Assembly (NCBI GenBank): GCA_963822905.1
Contig: CAWGJF010000001.1
Coordinates: 1,116,001-1,180,000 of the forward strand
Origin: CAWGJF01 sp963822905
Lineage (GTDB): Bacteria > Bacteroidota > Ignavibacteria > Ignavibacteriales > Ignavibacteriaceae
Reading direction: 5' to 3'
Length of the DNA: 64,000 nucleotides
Shown here: one piece after another, positions 52,920 through 62,049 of the stretch
Layout: each line of letters opens with the position of its first letter
How positions within the stretch are numbered: position 1 is the stretch's first letter
Notes under the pieces: generated by a model
Databases searched by the model: none
What the model saw: only the letters and a program-made list of their open reading frames with translations
Told to the model about the DNA's origin: nothing
Program-made: the position numbers and the translations under genes

Positions 52920-55751
52920 TTGGAACAAGAAAAAATAATAGTAAGGGGTGCAAGAGAGCACAACCTAAAAAACATTGATATAGAAATTCCTCGTGATTCT
53001 TTCACAGTAATTACAGGACTTTCAGGTTCAGGAAAATCTTCTCTAGCTTTTGATACGATTTATGCTGAAGGGCAACGTAGATATATTGAATCACTTTCTG
53101 CTTATGCCCGCCAGTTTCTTGATATGCTTGAAAAACCTGATGTTGATCTGATAGAAGGTCTTAGTCCGGCAATTTCAATTGAGCAAAAATCTACTTCTTC
53201 CAATCCGCGTTCAACAGTCGGAACAGTGACAGAAATATATGATTACCTGCGGTTGCTTTTTGCCAGGGTTGGAATTCCCCATTGTTACAATTGTGGTAAG
53301 CCTGTTCAAAAACAAACTACAGCCCAGATAATTGATTCTATTCTCACTAGCTTCAATAATAAAAAGATAACCATACTTGCCCCCGTTATTAAAGGAAGAA
53401 AAGGACATTATCGTGAATTGTTTGAAGAAATACTTTCAGATGGTTTTTTAAAAGTCCGGGTTGACGGAGAAGTAAAGGAGATAGCTAAAAAATTCCAGGT
53501 AGATCGGTACAAAGTACACAACATTGAAATTGTAATTGATAAGCTGCAGATAAAAGAAAATTCAAGAAGCAGGTTAAGTGAATCTGTTGATGTTGCAATT
53601 AATTTTGGAAGCGGAAGCATAATAATAAATGATGGAAAAGATGATTTGGTTTTCAGCAGACACCTTGCCTGTATTGAATGTGGAATAAGTTACAGGGAAC
53701 TTGCACCAAATTCATTTTCATTTAATTCACCTTTTGGTTCGTGCAATGAATGTGAAGGTCTTGGAGAAAAAAAAGAAATTGATATAAACCTAATAATTCC
53801 TGATTGGAATAAATCCATAACCGAAGAGGGAATTGCAGCAATAGGTAAGCCCAGGTCAATCTGGTTTTTTACACAGCTTGAAGCTGTAGCTGAAAAATAC
53901 AACTTTAGTTTTGATACACCACTTAAGGATCTTTCAAAAGAACAAATTGATATTATCATTAACGGAAGCACAGATAAAATATCATTCAAGTATTCTTACG
54001 GCGGTGGAAGACCGGTTAACTACACACACAGGTTTTCAGGAGTAATCCGTTATTTGAAAAATTATTACGATTCAACTTCTTCCAATAATATTCGCGAGTG
54101 GGTTGAATCATACATGAACACAGTTACATGTCCCGAATGTGGGGGCGGCAGACTTAAAAAAGAATCTCTTTCTGTAAAATTTCAGAAGAAAAATATTAGT
54201 GAAGTTGCTTCTTTATCAATTAACCGGTCAGCAGAATTTTTTGATAAAATAAAATTAAAAGGAAATGAAGCAATCATTGCAAAACCAATACTTAAAGAGA
54301 TTACAGAAAGACTTCATTTCCTGCTAAATGTTGGGTTAGATTATCTCACCCTTAACCGTCCTGCCAGAACTTTATCGGGAGGAGAATCCCAGAGGATAAG
54401 GTTAGCAACACAAATAGGTACACAGCTTGCCGGGGTGTTGTATGTTCTTGATGAACCGTCAATCGGTTTGCACCAAAGTGATAATATTAAACTTATTACT
54501 TCATTAAAAAATCTTCGTGATCTTGGAAATACTATTATTGTTGTTGAACATGACAGGGAAACTATCGAAAGTTCTGATTATATGATTGATCTTGGGCCGG
54601 GTGCTGGTGAGCATGGTGGTCAAGTTGTAATGGAGGGAATTACACAAAAATTATTAGACTCTGAAAATGGTTTTGACTCACTTACACTTTCTTACCTGAG
54701 AAACAGGGAGAATATAAAAACTCCTGAAAAACGAAGAGAAGGAAACAGAAAATTTATTGAATTGAAAGGTGCTTCGGGCAACAATCTAAAAAAAATCGAT
54801 TTGAATATTCCCCTGGGTACTTTGACATTATTAACAGGTGTAAGTGGTTCAGGAAAATCTTCATTGCTTAATGAAACACTTGTTAAAATATTAATGAATA
54901 AATTTTACGGTTCAAAATCAGTCCCACTTTGTTATGATTCAATAAAAGGATTGGACAATATTGATAAGATAATTGAGATTGACCAATCGCCAATAGGAAG
55001 AACACCGCGATCAAACCCGGCAACTTATACCGGTCTTTTCACTTTCATTCGTGATCTTTTTGCTCAGATTCCAGAATCAAAAATGAGAGGATATAAAACA
55101 GGGAGATTCAGTTTTAATGTTCCCGGCGGAAGATGTGAAGAATGTTCAGGGGACGGACTTAAAAAAATAGAAATGAATTTTTTGCCGGACGTTTATGTTC
55201 ACTGCGATTCCTGCAATGGGAAAAGATATAATAGGGAAACTCTGCAGGTTCTTTACAAAACAAAATCTATTTCTGATGTGCTTGAAATGAGAGTCTCGGA
55301 AGCACTTGAATTTTTTACTGACCTGCCAAGAATAAAAAGAAAAATAAAAGCTATCAATGATGTTGGACTTGGTTATATAAAACTCGGGCAGCAGGCAACT
55401 ACACTATCCGGCGGTGAAGCGCAAAGGGTTAAGCTTGCAACGGAGTTAAGCAAAGTTTCAACAGGAAAAACTTTATATGTTCTTGATGAACCAACAACAG
55501 GTTTGCATTTTGAAGATGTTCGCATTCTGCTGGGCGTTCTGAATAAGCTTGTAGATAAAGGTAACACCGTCGTTGTTGTTGAGCATAATATGGATGTAAT
55601 TAAAATGGCTGACTGGATAATCGATCTCGGTCCCGGCGGTGGAGAATTCGGTGGAAAAATTGTTGCCGAAGGAACACCGGAAAATCTTATCAAAAAGAAA
55701 AAAAGTATTACAGGAAGGTATCTTAAAAGAGAACTAAATCCCTTAACCTAG
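52920..55751 (+). CDS. uvrA: Excinuclease ABC subunit A
   Basis: DNA-damage recognition ATPase of nucleotide excision repair. Two ABC modules: first Walker A GLSGSGKSSLAFDTIYAEG and LSGGESQRIRLATQIG; second GVSGSGKSSLLNET and LSGGEAQRVKLATEL. Zinc-finger cysteines appear as CYNCGKP, CIECG...CNECEG and CEECSGDG...CDSCNG. 943 residues, full length. TTG start. Confidence 0.98.
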   Translation: MEQEKIIVRGAREHNLKNIDIEIPRDSFTVITGLSGSGKSSLAFDTIYAEGQRRYIESLSAYARQFLDMLEKPDVDLIEGLSPAISIEQKSTSSNPRSTVGTVTEIYDYLRLLFARVGIPHCYNCGKPVQKQTTAQIIDSILTSFNNKKITILAPVIKGRKGHYRELFEEILSDGFLKVRVDGEVKEIAKKFQVDRYKVHNIEIVIDKLQIKENSRSRLSESVDVAINFGSGSIIINDGKDDLVFSRHLACIECGISYRELAPNSFSFNSPFGSCNECEGLGEKKEIDINLIIPDWNKSITEEGIAAIGKPRSIWFFTQLEAVAEKYNFSFDTPLKDLSKEQIDIIINGSTDKISFKYSYGGGRPVNYTHRFSGVIRYLKNYYDSTSSNNIREWVESYMNTVTCPECGGGRLKKESLSVKFQKKNISEVASLSINRSAEFFDKIKLKGNEAIIAKPILKEITERLHFLLNVGLDYLTLNRPARTLSGGESQRIRLATQIGTQLAGVLYVLDEPSIGLHQSDNIKLITSLKNLRDLGNTIIVVEHDRETIESSDYMIDLGPGAGEHGGQVVMEGITQKLLDSENGFDSLTLSYLRNRENIKTPEKRREGNRKFIELKGASGNNLKKIDLNIPLGTLTLLTGVSGSGKSSLLNETLVKILMNKFYGSKSVPLCYDSIKGLDNIDKIIEIDQSPIGRTPRSNPATYTGLFTFIRDLFAQIPESKMRGYKTGRFSFNVPGGRCEECSGDGLKKIEMNFLPDVYVHCDSCNGKRYNRETLQVLYKTKSISDVLEMRVSEALEFFTDLPRIKRKIKAINDVGLGYIKLGQQATTLSGGEAQRVKLATELSKVSTGKTLYVLDEPTTGLHFEDVRILLGVLNKLVDKGNTVVVVEHNMDVIKMADWIIDLGPGGGEFGGKIVAEGTPENLIKKKKSITGRYLKRELNPLT

Positions 55752-55847
55752 CTCTTCAATTTTCTTCATTTCTAAATTGTTAAAGTATAAATACTCCACT
55801 ATCTTATAAGCATAAAAGAAATTCATTAATCAATTTTAGGTGCCAGT

Positions 55848-56834
55848 ATGAAATCATATTTGGCTTTACTTCTTATAATTTTTTCATTTTTTCAGATTGA
55901 TGCACAGAATTTTTATTCAGAAAATCCGTTGGTTGCTACTTACTCAATTGTTGCACGCGATCCTGAAACCGGTGAAATGGGTGTGGCAGTTCAGTCACAC
56001 TGGTTTTCTGTTGGTTCAATTGTAACCTGGGGAGAAGCCGGAGTAGGAGTTATAGCTACTCAGTCATTTGTAAACCCTGCCTTCGGTCCCGAAGGTTTAG
56101 AACTTTTAAAATCAGGAATGACTGCACCCGATGTTGTTGATAAACTAATTGCCGAAGATGAAGGAAGAGATGTTCGCCAGCTTGCAATTATTGATGTGAA
56201 TGGAAAAGTAAAAAGCTATACAGGAAAAAACTGCATACAGGGTGCCGGAAATATTATTGGTGAAAATTATTCAGTACAGGCAAACCTGATGATGAATGAT
56301 AAAGTCTGGGGCGCAATGTCTGAATCATTCGAGAATTCTACAGGTCCGCTTGCTGAAAGATTAATTGCTGCTCTTGAAGCTGCTCAGAATGCAGGTGGAG
56401 ATATCCGCGGAAAACAATCTGCCGCTATATTAGTTGTAAAGGGAAGGGGTACCGGGAAAGTCTGGGAAGACAGGTTAATAGATCTTCGTGTTGAAGATGC
56501 ACCAAATCCTGTTCAGGAATTAAAACGGTTGCTAAAGCTTCACAGAGCTTATGATCATATGAATGCCGGAGATCTTGCAGTTGAAAAAGGAAATATGAAA
56601 CTTGCGATGAAAGAGTATACGACTGCTGAAAATATGTTCCCTGATAATGAAGAAATGAAATACTGGACTGCAGTCACTTTAGCAAATAATAAAAGACTCG
56701 ATGAAGCTTTACCTATCTTTGCAGAAGTCTTCAGGAAAAATGAAAACTGGAGAACTTTAACCCCGCGTCTTATTGATAATAATATGCTGGAAGTTACTAA
56801 AGAAGAATTAGATAAAATTTTATCAATCAGGTAA
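55848..56834 (+). CDS. DUF1028 Ntn-hydrolase-like protein with C-terminal TPR-like region
   Basis: A 328-residue exported protein: signal peptide 1-19 (LALLLIIFSFFQIDAQ), then the DUF1028 core LVATYSIVARDPETGEMGVAVQSHWFSVGSIVTWGEAGVGVIATQSF to about residue 215 (it ends near RGTGKVWEDRLIDLRV). After that comes a TPR-like extension, AYDHMNAGDLAVEKGNMKLAMKEYTTAENMF and ALPIFAEVFRKNENWRTL. Members are sometimes called 'DUF1028 peptidases' because the fold resembles N-terminal nucleophile hydrolases; activity unproved. Secreted into the periplasm. The extension is not part of the domain. Confidence 0.82.
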   Translation: MKSYLALLLIIFSFFQIDAQNFYSENPLVATYSIVARDPETGEMGVAVQSHWFSVGSIVTWGEAGVGVIATQSFVNPAFGPEGLELLKSGMTAPDVVDKLIAEDEGRDVRQLAIIDVNGKVKSYTGKNCIQGAGNIIGENYSVQANLMMNDKVWGAMSESFENSTGPLAERLIAALEAAQNAGGDIRGKQSAAILVVKGRGTGKVWEDRLIDLRVEDAPNPVQELKRLLKLHRAYDHMNAGDLAVEKGNMKLAMKEYTTAENMFPDNEEMKYWTAVTLANNKRLDEALPIFAEVFRKNENWRTLTPRLIDNNMLEVTKEELDKILSIR

Positions 56835-56846
56835 TTCAGGGATCGA

Positions 56847-57389
56847 ATGAAAAAATTTTCATTTATTTTTATTTCAATATTTGTTTTAATATTAATTACA
56901 GGCTGCGAATCATCTAACGATAGAAAACCTGTGACAACACAACAGCCGCCTCCTCCGGTGAATCAACAAAACACTTCACCAACGGAAGGTAATTTACCAG
57001 TAAAGAAGCAGGAAAATATTGATCCGAAAATTGCACAACAATTAATTGCAGTTATTAAAGAAAACATTGATGCAAATGAAAAGGAAGATAAGCAACGGGT
57101 ACTTAATACAATTTGCAAAGACAGTCCCCAGCGTAGTTCAACTATAAAAGAAATGGATTTTGTTTTTCCTCAGTACGATCTTCATTTCAGGCTGGATGAT
57201 ATTGAAGTTCTTCAGGTAAATGGAGATAGTGCAGTTGTTTACTTTAAACAAACAACCATTCCTTTTGGGAAAAATCCGGGGATTGCTCCTAACAGGGCAA
57301 CAGGATTGCATTATTTAAAAAAAGAAGGTAAAAATTGGAAAATATTTAAAACTAAATTTTTAAGCACTGATTATAATAATGTTCAATAA
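56847..57389 (+). CDS. Hypothetical lipoprotein with SnoaL/NTF2-like features
   Basis: 180 residues. Signal peptide and lipobox LITGC (about residues 16-20). A Thr/Pro/Gln-rich linker (VTTQQPPPPVNQQN) then KIAQQLIAVIKENIDANEKEDKQRVLNTICKDSP and HFRLDDIEVLQVNGDSAVVYFKQT...HYLKKEGKNWKIFKTKFL, the helix-strand order of NTF2-like/SnoaL domains with the trailing strand of DUF4440-type proteins. It follows DUF1028 by 12 bases and may share its transcript. Confidence 0.6.
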   Translation: MKKFSFIFISIFVLILITGCESSNDRKPVTTQQPPPPVNQQNTSPTEGNLPVKKQENIDPKIAQQLIAVIKENIDANEKEDKQRVLNTICKDSPQRSSTIKEMDFVFPQYDLHFRLDDIEVLQVNGDSAVVYFKQTTIPFGKNPGIAPNRATGLHYLKKEGKNWKIFKTKFLSTDYNNVQ

Positions 57390-57418
57390 AATTTATTTAA
57401 TTAATTGAAAGAAAGATT

Positions 57419-60001
57419 ATGAATATCAGAAATACTTTTTTCTTTATACTATTTATTGTACTCTCTTTTACTTTCTTTAATTCTGATTTTAATTATAAAA
57501 AATCGATTAATCAATTCAGTGCTGATGACCGGACAAAAGAAGGAAACGACTTATACCCCTACGAATGGTCTTACATTAAAAATACTTTTCCGTATTATAA
57601 GTACGATCCTAATGCTTACATAGATGCGATAAATGAAGCTCACCAGCTCAAACAGCAAACCAGGGAGATGAGATTAAGTAAAGGAGTAAACGCACCCCAA
57701 TGGGAATTTGCAGGACCGGGAAATGTTGGTGGGAGAGTTGTAGACCTGGAATTTGATCCTTCCGATCCGAATATTATTTACGCGGGTTTTGCAACCGGAG
57801 GTGTTTTTAAATCAACAGATATGGGACAAAGCTGGTTCTCGATTTTTGATGAACAAGCTGTGCTTACAGTGGGAGATATTGCAGTTGATCCTCAGAATAC
57901 AAATATTATTTATGTTGGAACCGGGGAAGGAAACGGCGGGCATAACAATTTTCCCGGCGGTGGTGTTTTTAAATCAACTGATGCCGGATCAACCTGGCAG
58001 TTTCTTGGTTTAACTGCAACCGTTTCAATCGGCAGAGTAATTATTAATTCTTCAAATACAAACATAGTTTATCTTGCTGCAGAAGGTTCATATTTTTCTC
58101 CAAACCCTGAAAGGGGAGTTTATAAATCTACAGATGGTGGAGCTACCTGGAATCAATCTCTGTATGTAAGTGATTCAACAGGTGCAGTCGATATAATTAT
58201 TGATCCTGTTAATCCCAACAGGATGATGGCTGCAATGTGGGAAAGAGTACGAAGACCAACTTCTTCTCATCTTTATGGTCCTTCCAGCGGTATTTATAAA
58301 ACAACAGATGGAGGAACTATCTGGACATTAATTTCTCCTTCAACTGGTTTACCCGATCCAAATACACAAAATGTCGGTAGAATTGGATTGGCTATTTATC
58401 CACAAAATCCGGATATCGTTTATACATTGTACAATGATGGTGCTAACATTTCAGGTTTGTTCAAATCAACTGACTTTGGAAACAGTTGGACAGATGCTGA
58501 TCCCGGTAATAATTTAGGCAGTGCAGGGTTTAGCTGGTACTTCGGGCAGGTTAGAGTTAGCCCTATAAACCCAGATCTTGTATTTGTATTGGATGTTGAT
58601 GTATTCAGATCCACAAACTCAGGCACAAACTGGAGTGATGTTACTGCATCACATGTTGATAATCATGCAATGGCATTTAATCCGAATAATTCTAATTTTT
58701 TAATTCTTGGAAATGATGGAGGAATAAACATTTCAACAAATGGCGGTGTAAGCTGGGGAGCGCCTGCACAAATTCCAGCTACACAATTTTATGAAATTGG
58801 AATAGATGCAAATAATCCTTTAAGGTTATATGGTGGTACACAGGACAACGGAACTAACAGAACACTTGATGGGGGATTGAATAACTGGAATCATATTTAT
58901 GGCGGAGATGGTTTTTACGTTCTGGTTGATCATACGAACCCTAATATTATTTATGCAGAATCTCAAAATGGGGGCCTTGGAAAATCAACAAACGGAGGAA
59001 CGAATTTTAACTCAGCAACTAACGGGATAGATTTTGGTGAACCAACAAACTGGTCAACTCCTGTAGCTATGGATCCGAATAATGCAAACATTCTTTACTA
59101 CGGTACAGATTATTTATACAGAACTACAAACGGTGCCGGAGTCTGGAATAAAATAAGTCCTCAGCTTACAGATTATAATGGGGGAAGATTAGGAACGATT
59201 ACAACGATTGCTGTTGCCCCCACAAACTCAAATGTAATTTATGTTGGAACAGATGATTCACACGTATGGGTAACACCGGATAGCGGAACAACGTGGAATG
59301 AAATCTCAGATGGCTTACCTGTCAGGTGGGTTTCAAGAGTAGCAGTTGATCCTTCCAATGAAAATATAGTTTATGCAACCTTCAATGGATTGAAATGGCA
59401 TGATCCACAGCCGCACGTTTTTCGTAGCAGTGATATGGGAGCAAACTGGACTAATATCAGCGGCAACCTGCCTGATGCCCCTGTCGATGCTTTTGCTGTT
59501 GATAATAATTATCCTGAAAGATTATATGTAGGTAATGATGTTGGAATGTACTACACTTTTGATACCGGTCAAACCTGGTATGGTCTCGGTGAGGGACTTC
59601 CTGTTCTTCCGGTAGGAGATATTAAAATTCATCCCACAGAAAATTATCTTGTTGCAGGAACCTATGGCAGGTCGATGTATAAAATCGATCTCAATAATGT
59701 TACTGGTATTAAAAATAGTGAGTCGAATTTAACGGCCAAAAATTTTCAGCTTTATCAAAATTATCCGAATCCGTTTAACCCGGTTACAATTATTAATTAT
59801 CAATTACCTATTAACAATTTTGTTTCATTAAAAGTTTATGATATTATTGGCAATGAAGTTGCAAGTCTTGTTAACGGAGAAAAACCAGCAGGGAATTACA
59901 AAATAGAATTTAATGCTGCGAAACTATCAAGCGGGGTTTATTATTATTCACTATCAGCAGGAAGTTTTACGCAAACAAAGAAGATGATTTTATTAAAATA
60001 A
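57419..60001 (+). CDS. Large secreted sortilin/BNR-repeat beta-propeller with a T9SS-type sorting domain
   Basis: 860 residues. N-terminal hydrophobic segment FFILFIVLSFTFFNSD (residues 7-23) as a signal peptide. A long run of Asp-box/VPS10-like repeats, for example FKSTDMGQSWFS, FKSTDAGSTWQFLG, YKSTDGGATWNQS, YKTTDGGTIWTLI and FRSSDMGANWTNIS, each at the end of a blade. The end (residues about 775-860) is a canonical T9SS type A sorting domain: YQNYPNPFNPVTIINYQLP, VYDIIGNEVASL, SGVYYYSLSAG...KKMILLK. Such proteins in Bacteroidota/Ignavibacteria are exported to the surface; the ligand or enzymatic role (sialidase-like or sugar-binding) is unknown. Confidence 0.9.
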   Translation: MNIRNTFFFILFIVLSFTFFNSDFNYKKSINQFSADDRTKEGNDLYPYEWSYIKNTFPYYKYDPNAYIDAINEAHQLKQQTREMRLSKGVNAPQWEFAGPGNVGGRVVDLEFDPSDPNIIYAGFATGGVFKSTDMGQSWFSIFDEQAVLTVGDIAVDPQNTNIIYVGTGEGNGGHNNFPGGGVFKSTDAGSTWQFLGLTATVSIGRVIINSSNTNIVYLAAEGSYFSPNPERGVYKSTDGGATWNQSLYVSDSTGAVDIIIDPVNPNRMMAAMWERVRRPTSSHLYGPSSGIYKTTDGGTIWTLISPSTGLPDPNTQNVGRIGLAIYPQNPDIVYTLYNDGANISGLFKSTDFGNSWTDADPGNNLGSAGFSWYFGQVRVSPINPDLVFVLDVDVFRSTNSGTNWSDVTASHVDNHAMAFNPNNSNFLILGNDGGINISTNGGVSWGAPAQIPATQFYEIGIDANNPLRLYGGTQDNGTNRTLDGGLNNWNHIYGGDGFYVLVDHTNPNIIYAESQNGGLGKSTNGGTNFNSATNGIDFGEPTNWSTPVAMDPNNANILYYGTDYLYRTTNGAGVWNKISPQLTDYNGGRLGTITTIAVAPTNSNVIYVGTDDSHVWVTPDSGTTWNEISDGLPVRWVSRVAVDPSNENIVYATFNGLKWHDPQPHVFRSSDMGANWTNISGNLPDAPVDAFAVDNNYPERLYVGNDVGMYYTFDTGQTWYGLGEGLPVLPVGDIKIHPTENYLVAGTYGRSMYKIDLNNVTGIKNSESNLTAKNFQLYQNYPNPFNPVTIINYQLPINNFVSLKVYDIIGNEVASLVNGEKPAGNYKIEFNAAKLSSGVYYYSLSAGSFTQTKKMILLK

Positions 60002-60007
60002 TTCCTT

Positions 60008-60032
60008 GTCATCCCGAGCGAAGCGAGGGATC
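60008..60032 (+). repeat. GTCATCCCGAGCGAAGCGAGGGATC hairpin repeat element
   Basis: A 25-base imperfect palindrome: outer arms ATCCC and GGGAT, a GA/GA tandem mismatch, and inner GC pairs around GAA. It stands just after the sortilin-type gene and before the terminator. This sequence type is a dispersed palindromic unit known from many genomes of this phylum and others; only one copy is seen in this window. Confidence 0.6.
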
Positions 60033-60050
60033 GTACTTCTAAATTTTCAC

Positions 60051-60075
60051 AACCCCGGTTTGCCGGGGTTTTTTT
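60051..60075 (+). terminator. Intrinsic terminator after the sortilin-type gene
   Basis: AACCCCGG (60051-60058) and CCGGGGTT (60063-60070) form a perfect 8-bp stem with a 4-base loop, followed by TTTTT. The run of T reaches into the end of the minus-strand DinB-like gene. Confidence 0.9.
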
Positions 60076-60550
60076 AATTTCCTGTAATCAGATTTCTCAA
60101 TTGGAATTCATGCCGGATCGGGTGCATGACAGCATGTTCCAGCATAGCATCAATGCAATAATCCACTCCCCAGTTCGATTTGAATACAGCCCCAGTGCAT
60201 ATTTCCTCAGGTACTTCAGTAAGTGGTAAACGCCATTTTTCCACCAGGTGATCGACGAACTTATCAGCTTCGAATTCAACTACTTCCGGTTCAGGTTCTC
60301 TTTCTATCCTGGGATCGGGAAGGTTTAATTTACTACACATCCAGACCATATAACGGCGGGCTGCACCTAAAATGTGTTTTAGTAGAGTTTCCAGCGATTG
60401 GTAATCTTTATCATCTGTTTCAGGCAGTTTAATATTAAGCTTTTTTGCTTCATGCCAGGTTTGCAAGCACGATTTTAAATGTTTTTCGTGTAATAAAACC
60501 ATCGAACGCGCACCGTTATATTTATACTTTCCTAAGTTTTGTGGGCTCAC
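60074..60550 (-). CDS. DinB-like superfamily protein
   Basis: 158 residues, four-helix pattern with conserved His: GARSMVLLHEKHLKS (helix 1), SLETLLKHILGAARRYMVW (His in helix 2), KFVDHLVEKW, and DAMLEHAVMHPIRHEFQLRNLI (His in helix 4), spaced as metal ligands of the DinB/YfiT family. Role unknown; such proteins act in thiol or nucleic-acid-linked detoxification in other species. Confidence 0.7.
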   Translation of the reverse strand: MSPQNLGKYKYNGARSMVLLHEKHLKSCLQTWHEAKKLNIKLPETDDKDYQSLETLLKHILGAARRYMVWMCSKLNLPDPRIEREPEPEVVEFEADKFVDHLVEKWRLPLTEVPEEICTGAVFKSNWGVDYCIDAMLEHAVMHPIRHEFQLRNLITGN

Positions 60551-60664
60551 TATTAATCTTCCTTTCTAATTTTAATATTTCGGTCCCGATTCCTAGAGGT
60601 TTTCTAATAAAAATAAATACCGGGTTTAGCAAGAGGTTGTTTAACTAAGCTTCAAGAATAAATA

Positions 60665-61267
60665 TTATTTATATCCGGTTAATAAAAAGATGGGATATCC
60701 TCCATGCGGTTTGTATGCAACACTTGCTGATTCAATTTTGAGATTTTTGAAACCAGCTTCTTTAGCCGAATTTATAAATTCGTTTCTGTCAAATCCAAAA
60801 TGAAATACACCCGTATCTTCTGTATGAAAACTGCCGTCTTCCAAATCTAAATCGGCAATTGCGAGGAATCCATTTTCATTTAGCAATGTATAAAAATTGT
60901 TGAACATAGATTGTATGTCCTTAATATGATGCATTGTCATAGATGAAATTATCCCATCAAATTTTTTATCTATTCCAGACCTTGTTAAATCAAGTTGAAC
61001 AATTTCAAGTTCACATTCTAAGTTTTCCTTCTTTGTTACTAATTCTTTGTTCATAGATTCTGATATATCTACAGCCGTAATTTTACTCACAAGAGGAGCT
61101 ATTTCTTCTAATAACAACCCGGTTCCGGATCCGAAATCCATAATATGCATTGATCTATCGAATTTGATATTTCGCTTAACAGACTCAGCAATATTTAACA
61201 CATTGTTGACCCTGTTCTCATCCTTCTCATAATCTTTGGATTTATTTTGGAAATAATCTTTGCTCAT
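60665..61267 (-). CDS. Class I SAM-dependent methyltransferase
   Basis: 200 residues. Motif I IMDFGSGTGLLLEEIAPLVS, acidic motif II ITAVDISESMNKEL, ISSMTMHHIKDIQSMFNNFYTLL (post II/III) and GFLAIADLDLEDGSFHTEDTGVFHFGFD. Methyltransf_11/25-like. Substrate unknown. Its start is 44 bases from lspA's stop; both read on the minus strand. Confidence 0.85.
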   Translation of the reverse strand: MSKDYFQNKSKDYEKDENRVNNVLNIAESVKRNIKFDRSMHIMDFGSGTGLLLEEIAPLVSKITAVDISESMNKELVTKKENLECELEIVQLDLTRSGIDKKFDGIISSMTMHHIKDIQSMFNNFYTLLNENGFLAIADLDLEDGSFHTEDTGVFHFGFDRNEFINSAKEAGFKNLKIESASVAYKPHGGYPIFLLTGYK

Positions 61268-61310
61268 ATTTTTATCTTTTTTTTAATGGCTTTGCCTCTT
61301 TGCCGGAGTT

Positions 61311-61820
61311 TTACATCGCTGCATTATTTAAAGAAAGCTTTTTTGTAAATAGTGTTGATAAAATTATTAATATAACCCCGGTTGTTACATAAAAATCCGC
61401 GATGTTAAAAATACCGGTGTGGGTATTACCAATACCCATTATTATAAAGTCTACAACTTTTCCGTGATTCAATATTCTATCAATAAGATTTCCGAGTCCG
61501 CCGCTTAAAATTAGTATGAGTGCAATAAACAATAGTCTATTCCTTGCTTTAGCGGTAATGATATAAATAAATAAAAGCGATAGCATGACTGCTATGAAAA
61601 CTCTGAACACAATAAATCTCATACCTTCAGAAAGATTATCACCTGTACCAAGCATACCGCCGGAATTTTCGGCGTAATGAAGCTGCAGATTTCCGCCAAG
61701 GTAGGATTGAGCCGGCCTATCCTTCAATTCATTTTTTGCAATTCTTTTTGTTGAATAATCACAGCCGACGAGACAAAAAACTGCCAAATAAATCAGTAAT
61801 ATTTTTTTGAATTTTTTCAT
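61311..61820 (-). CDS. lspA: Lipoprotein signal peptidase (signal peptidase II)
   Basis: 169 residues, four TM helices. Conserved regions: CDYSTKRIAK (DxxTK-like motif), NSGGMLG, GGLGNLIDRI and VDFI...FNIADFYVTTGV with the two catalytic Asp (GNxxDR and NxAD). Cleaves prolipoproteins at the lipobox Cys. The LVGC before DYSTK is by chance lipobox-like. The promoter TTGAAA/TATAAT lies just upstream. Confidence 0.88.
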   Translation of the reverse strand: MKKFKKILLIYLAVFCLVGCDYSTKRIAKNELKDRPAQSYLGGNLQLHYAENSGGMLGTGDNLSEGMRFIVFRVFIAVMLSLLFIYIITAKARNRLLFIALILILSGGLGNLIDRILNHGKVVDFIIMGIGNTHTGIFNIADFYVTTGVILIILSTLFTKKLSLNNAAM

Positions 61821-61845
61821 ATTATAAACTGAATGAAATACTTTA

Positions 61846-61875
61846 ATTATATACTTTTCACAATTATTTTTTCAA
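61846..61875 (-). promoter_or_regulatory. lspA promoter
   Basis: On the minus strand TTGAAA (61875-61870), an 18-base spacer and TATAAT (61851-61846), about 25 bases before the ATG at 61820. Confidence 0.6.
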
Positions 61876-62049
61876 CTCAACATCGCCTGTAATTTTATTT
61901 TGTTATGTTGTCAGATTTATGCTCGGGTTATTTGATTTCTATTTATACAAATTATTTTTGCCTGGGAATCTATTATCCTCTTGACTTTTTACTTATTTGA
62001 CAGTCTTTGGCTGATTAAGGATGTTAGCCACTACTTTTTGTTAATTGTA

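Noticed and set aside
60008..60075. CRISPR-like or IS end structure after the sortilin gene
   Set aside because: A single palindromic unit followed by a terminator; no repeat-spacer pattern and no transposase reading frame.
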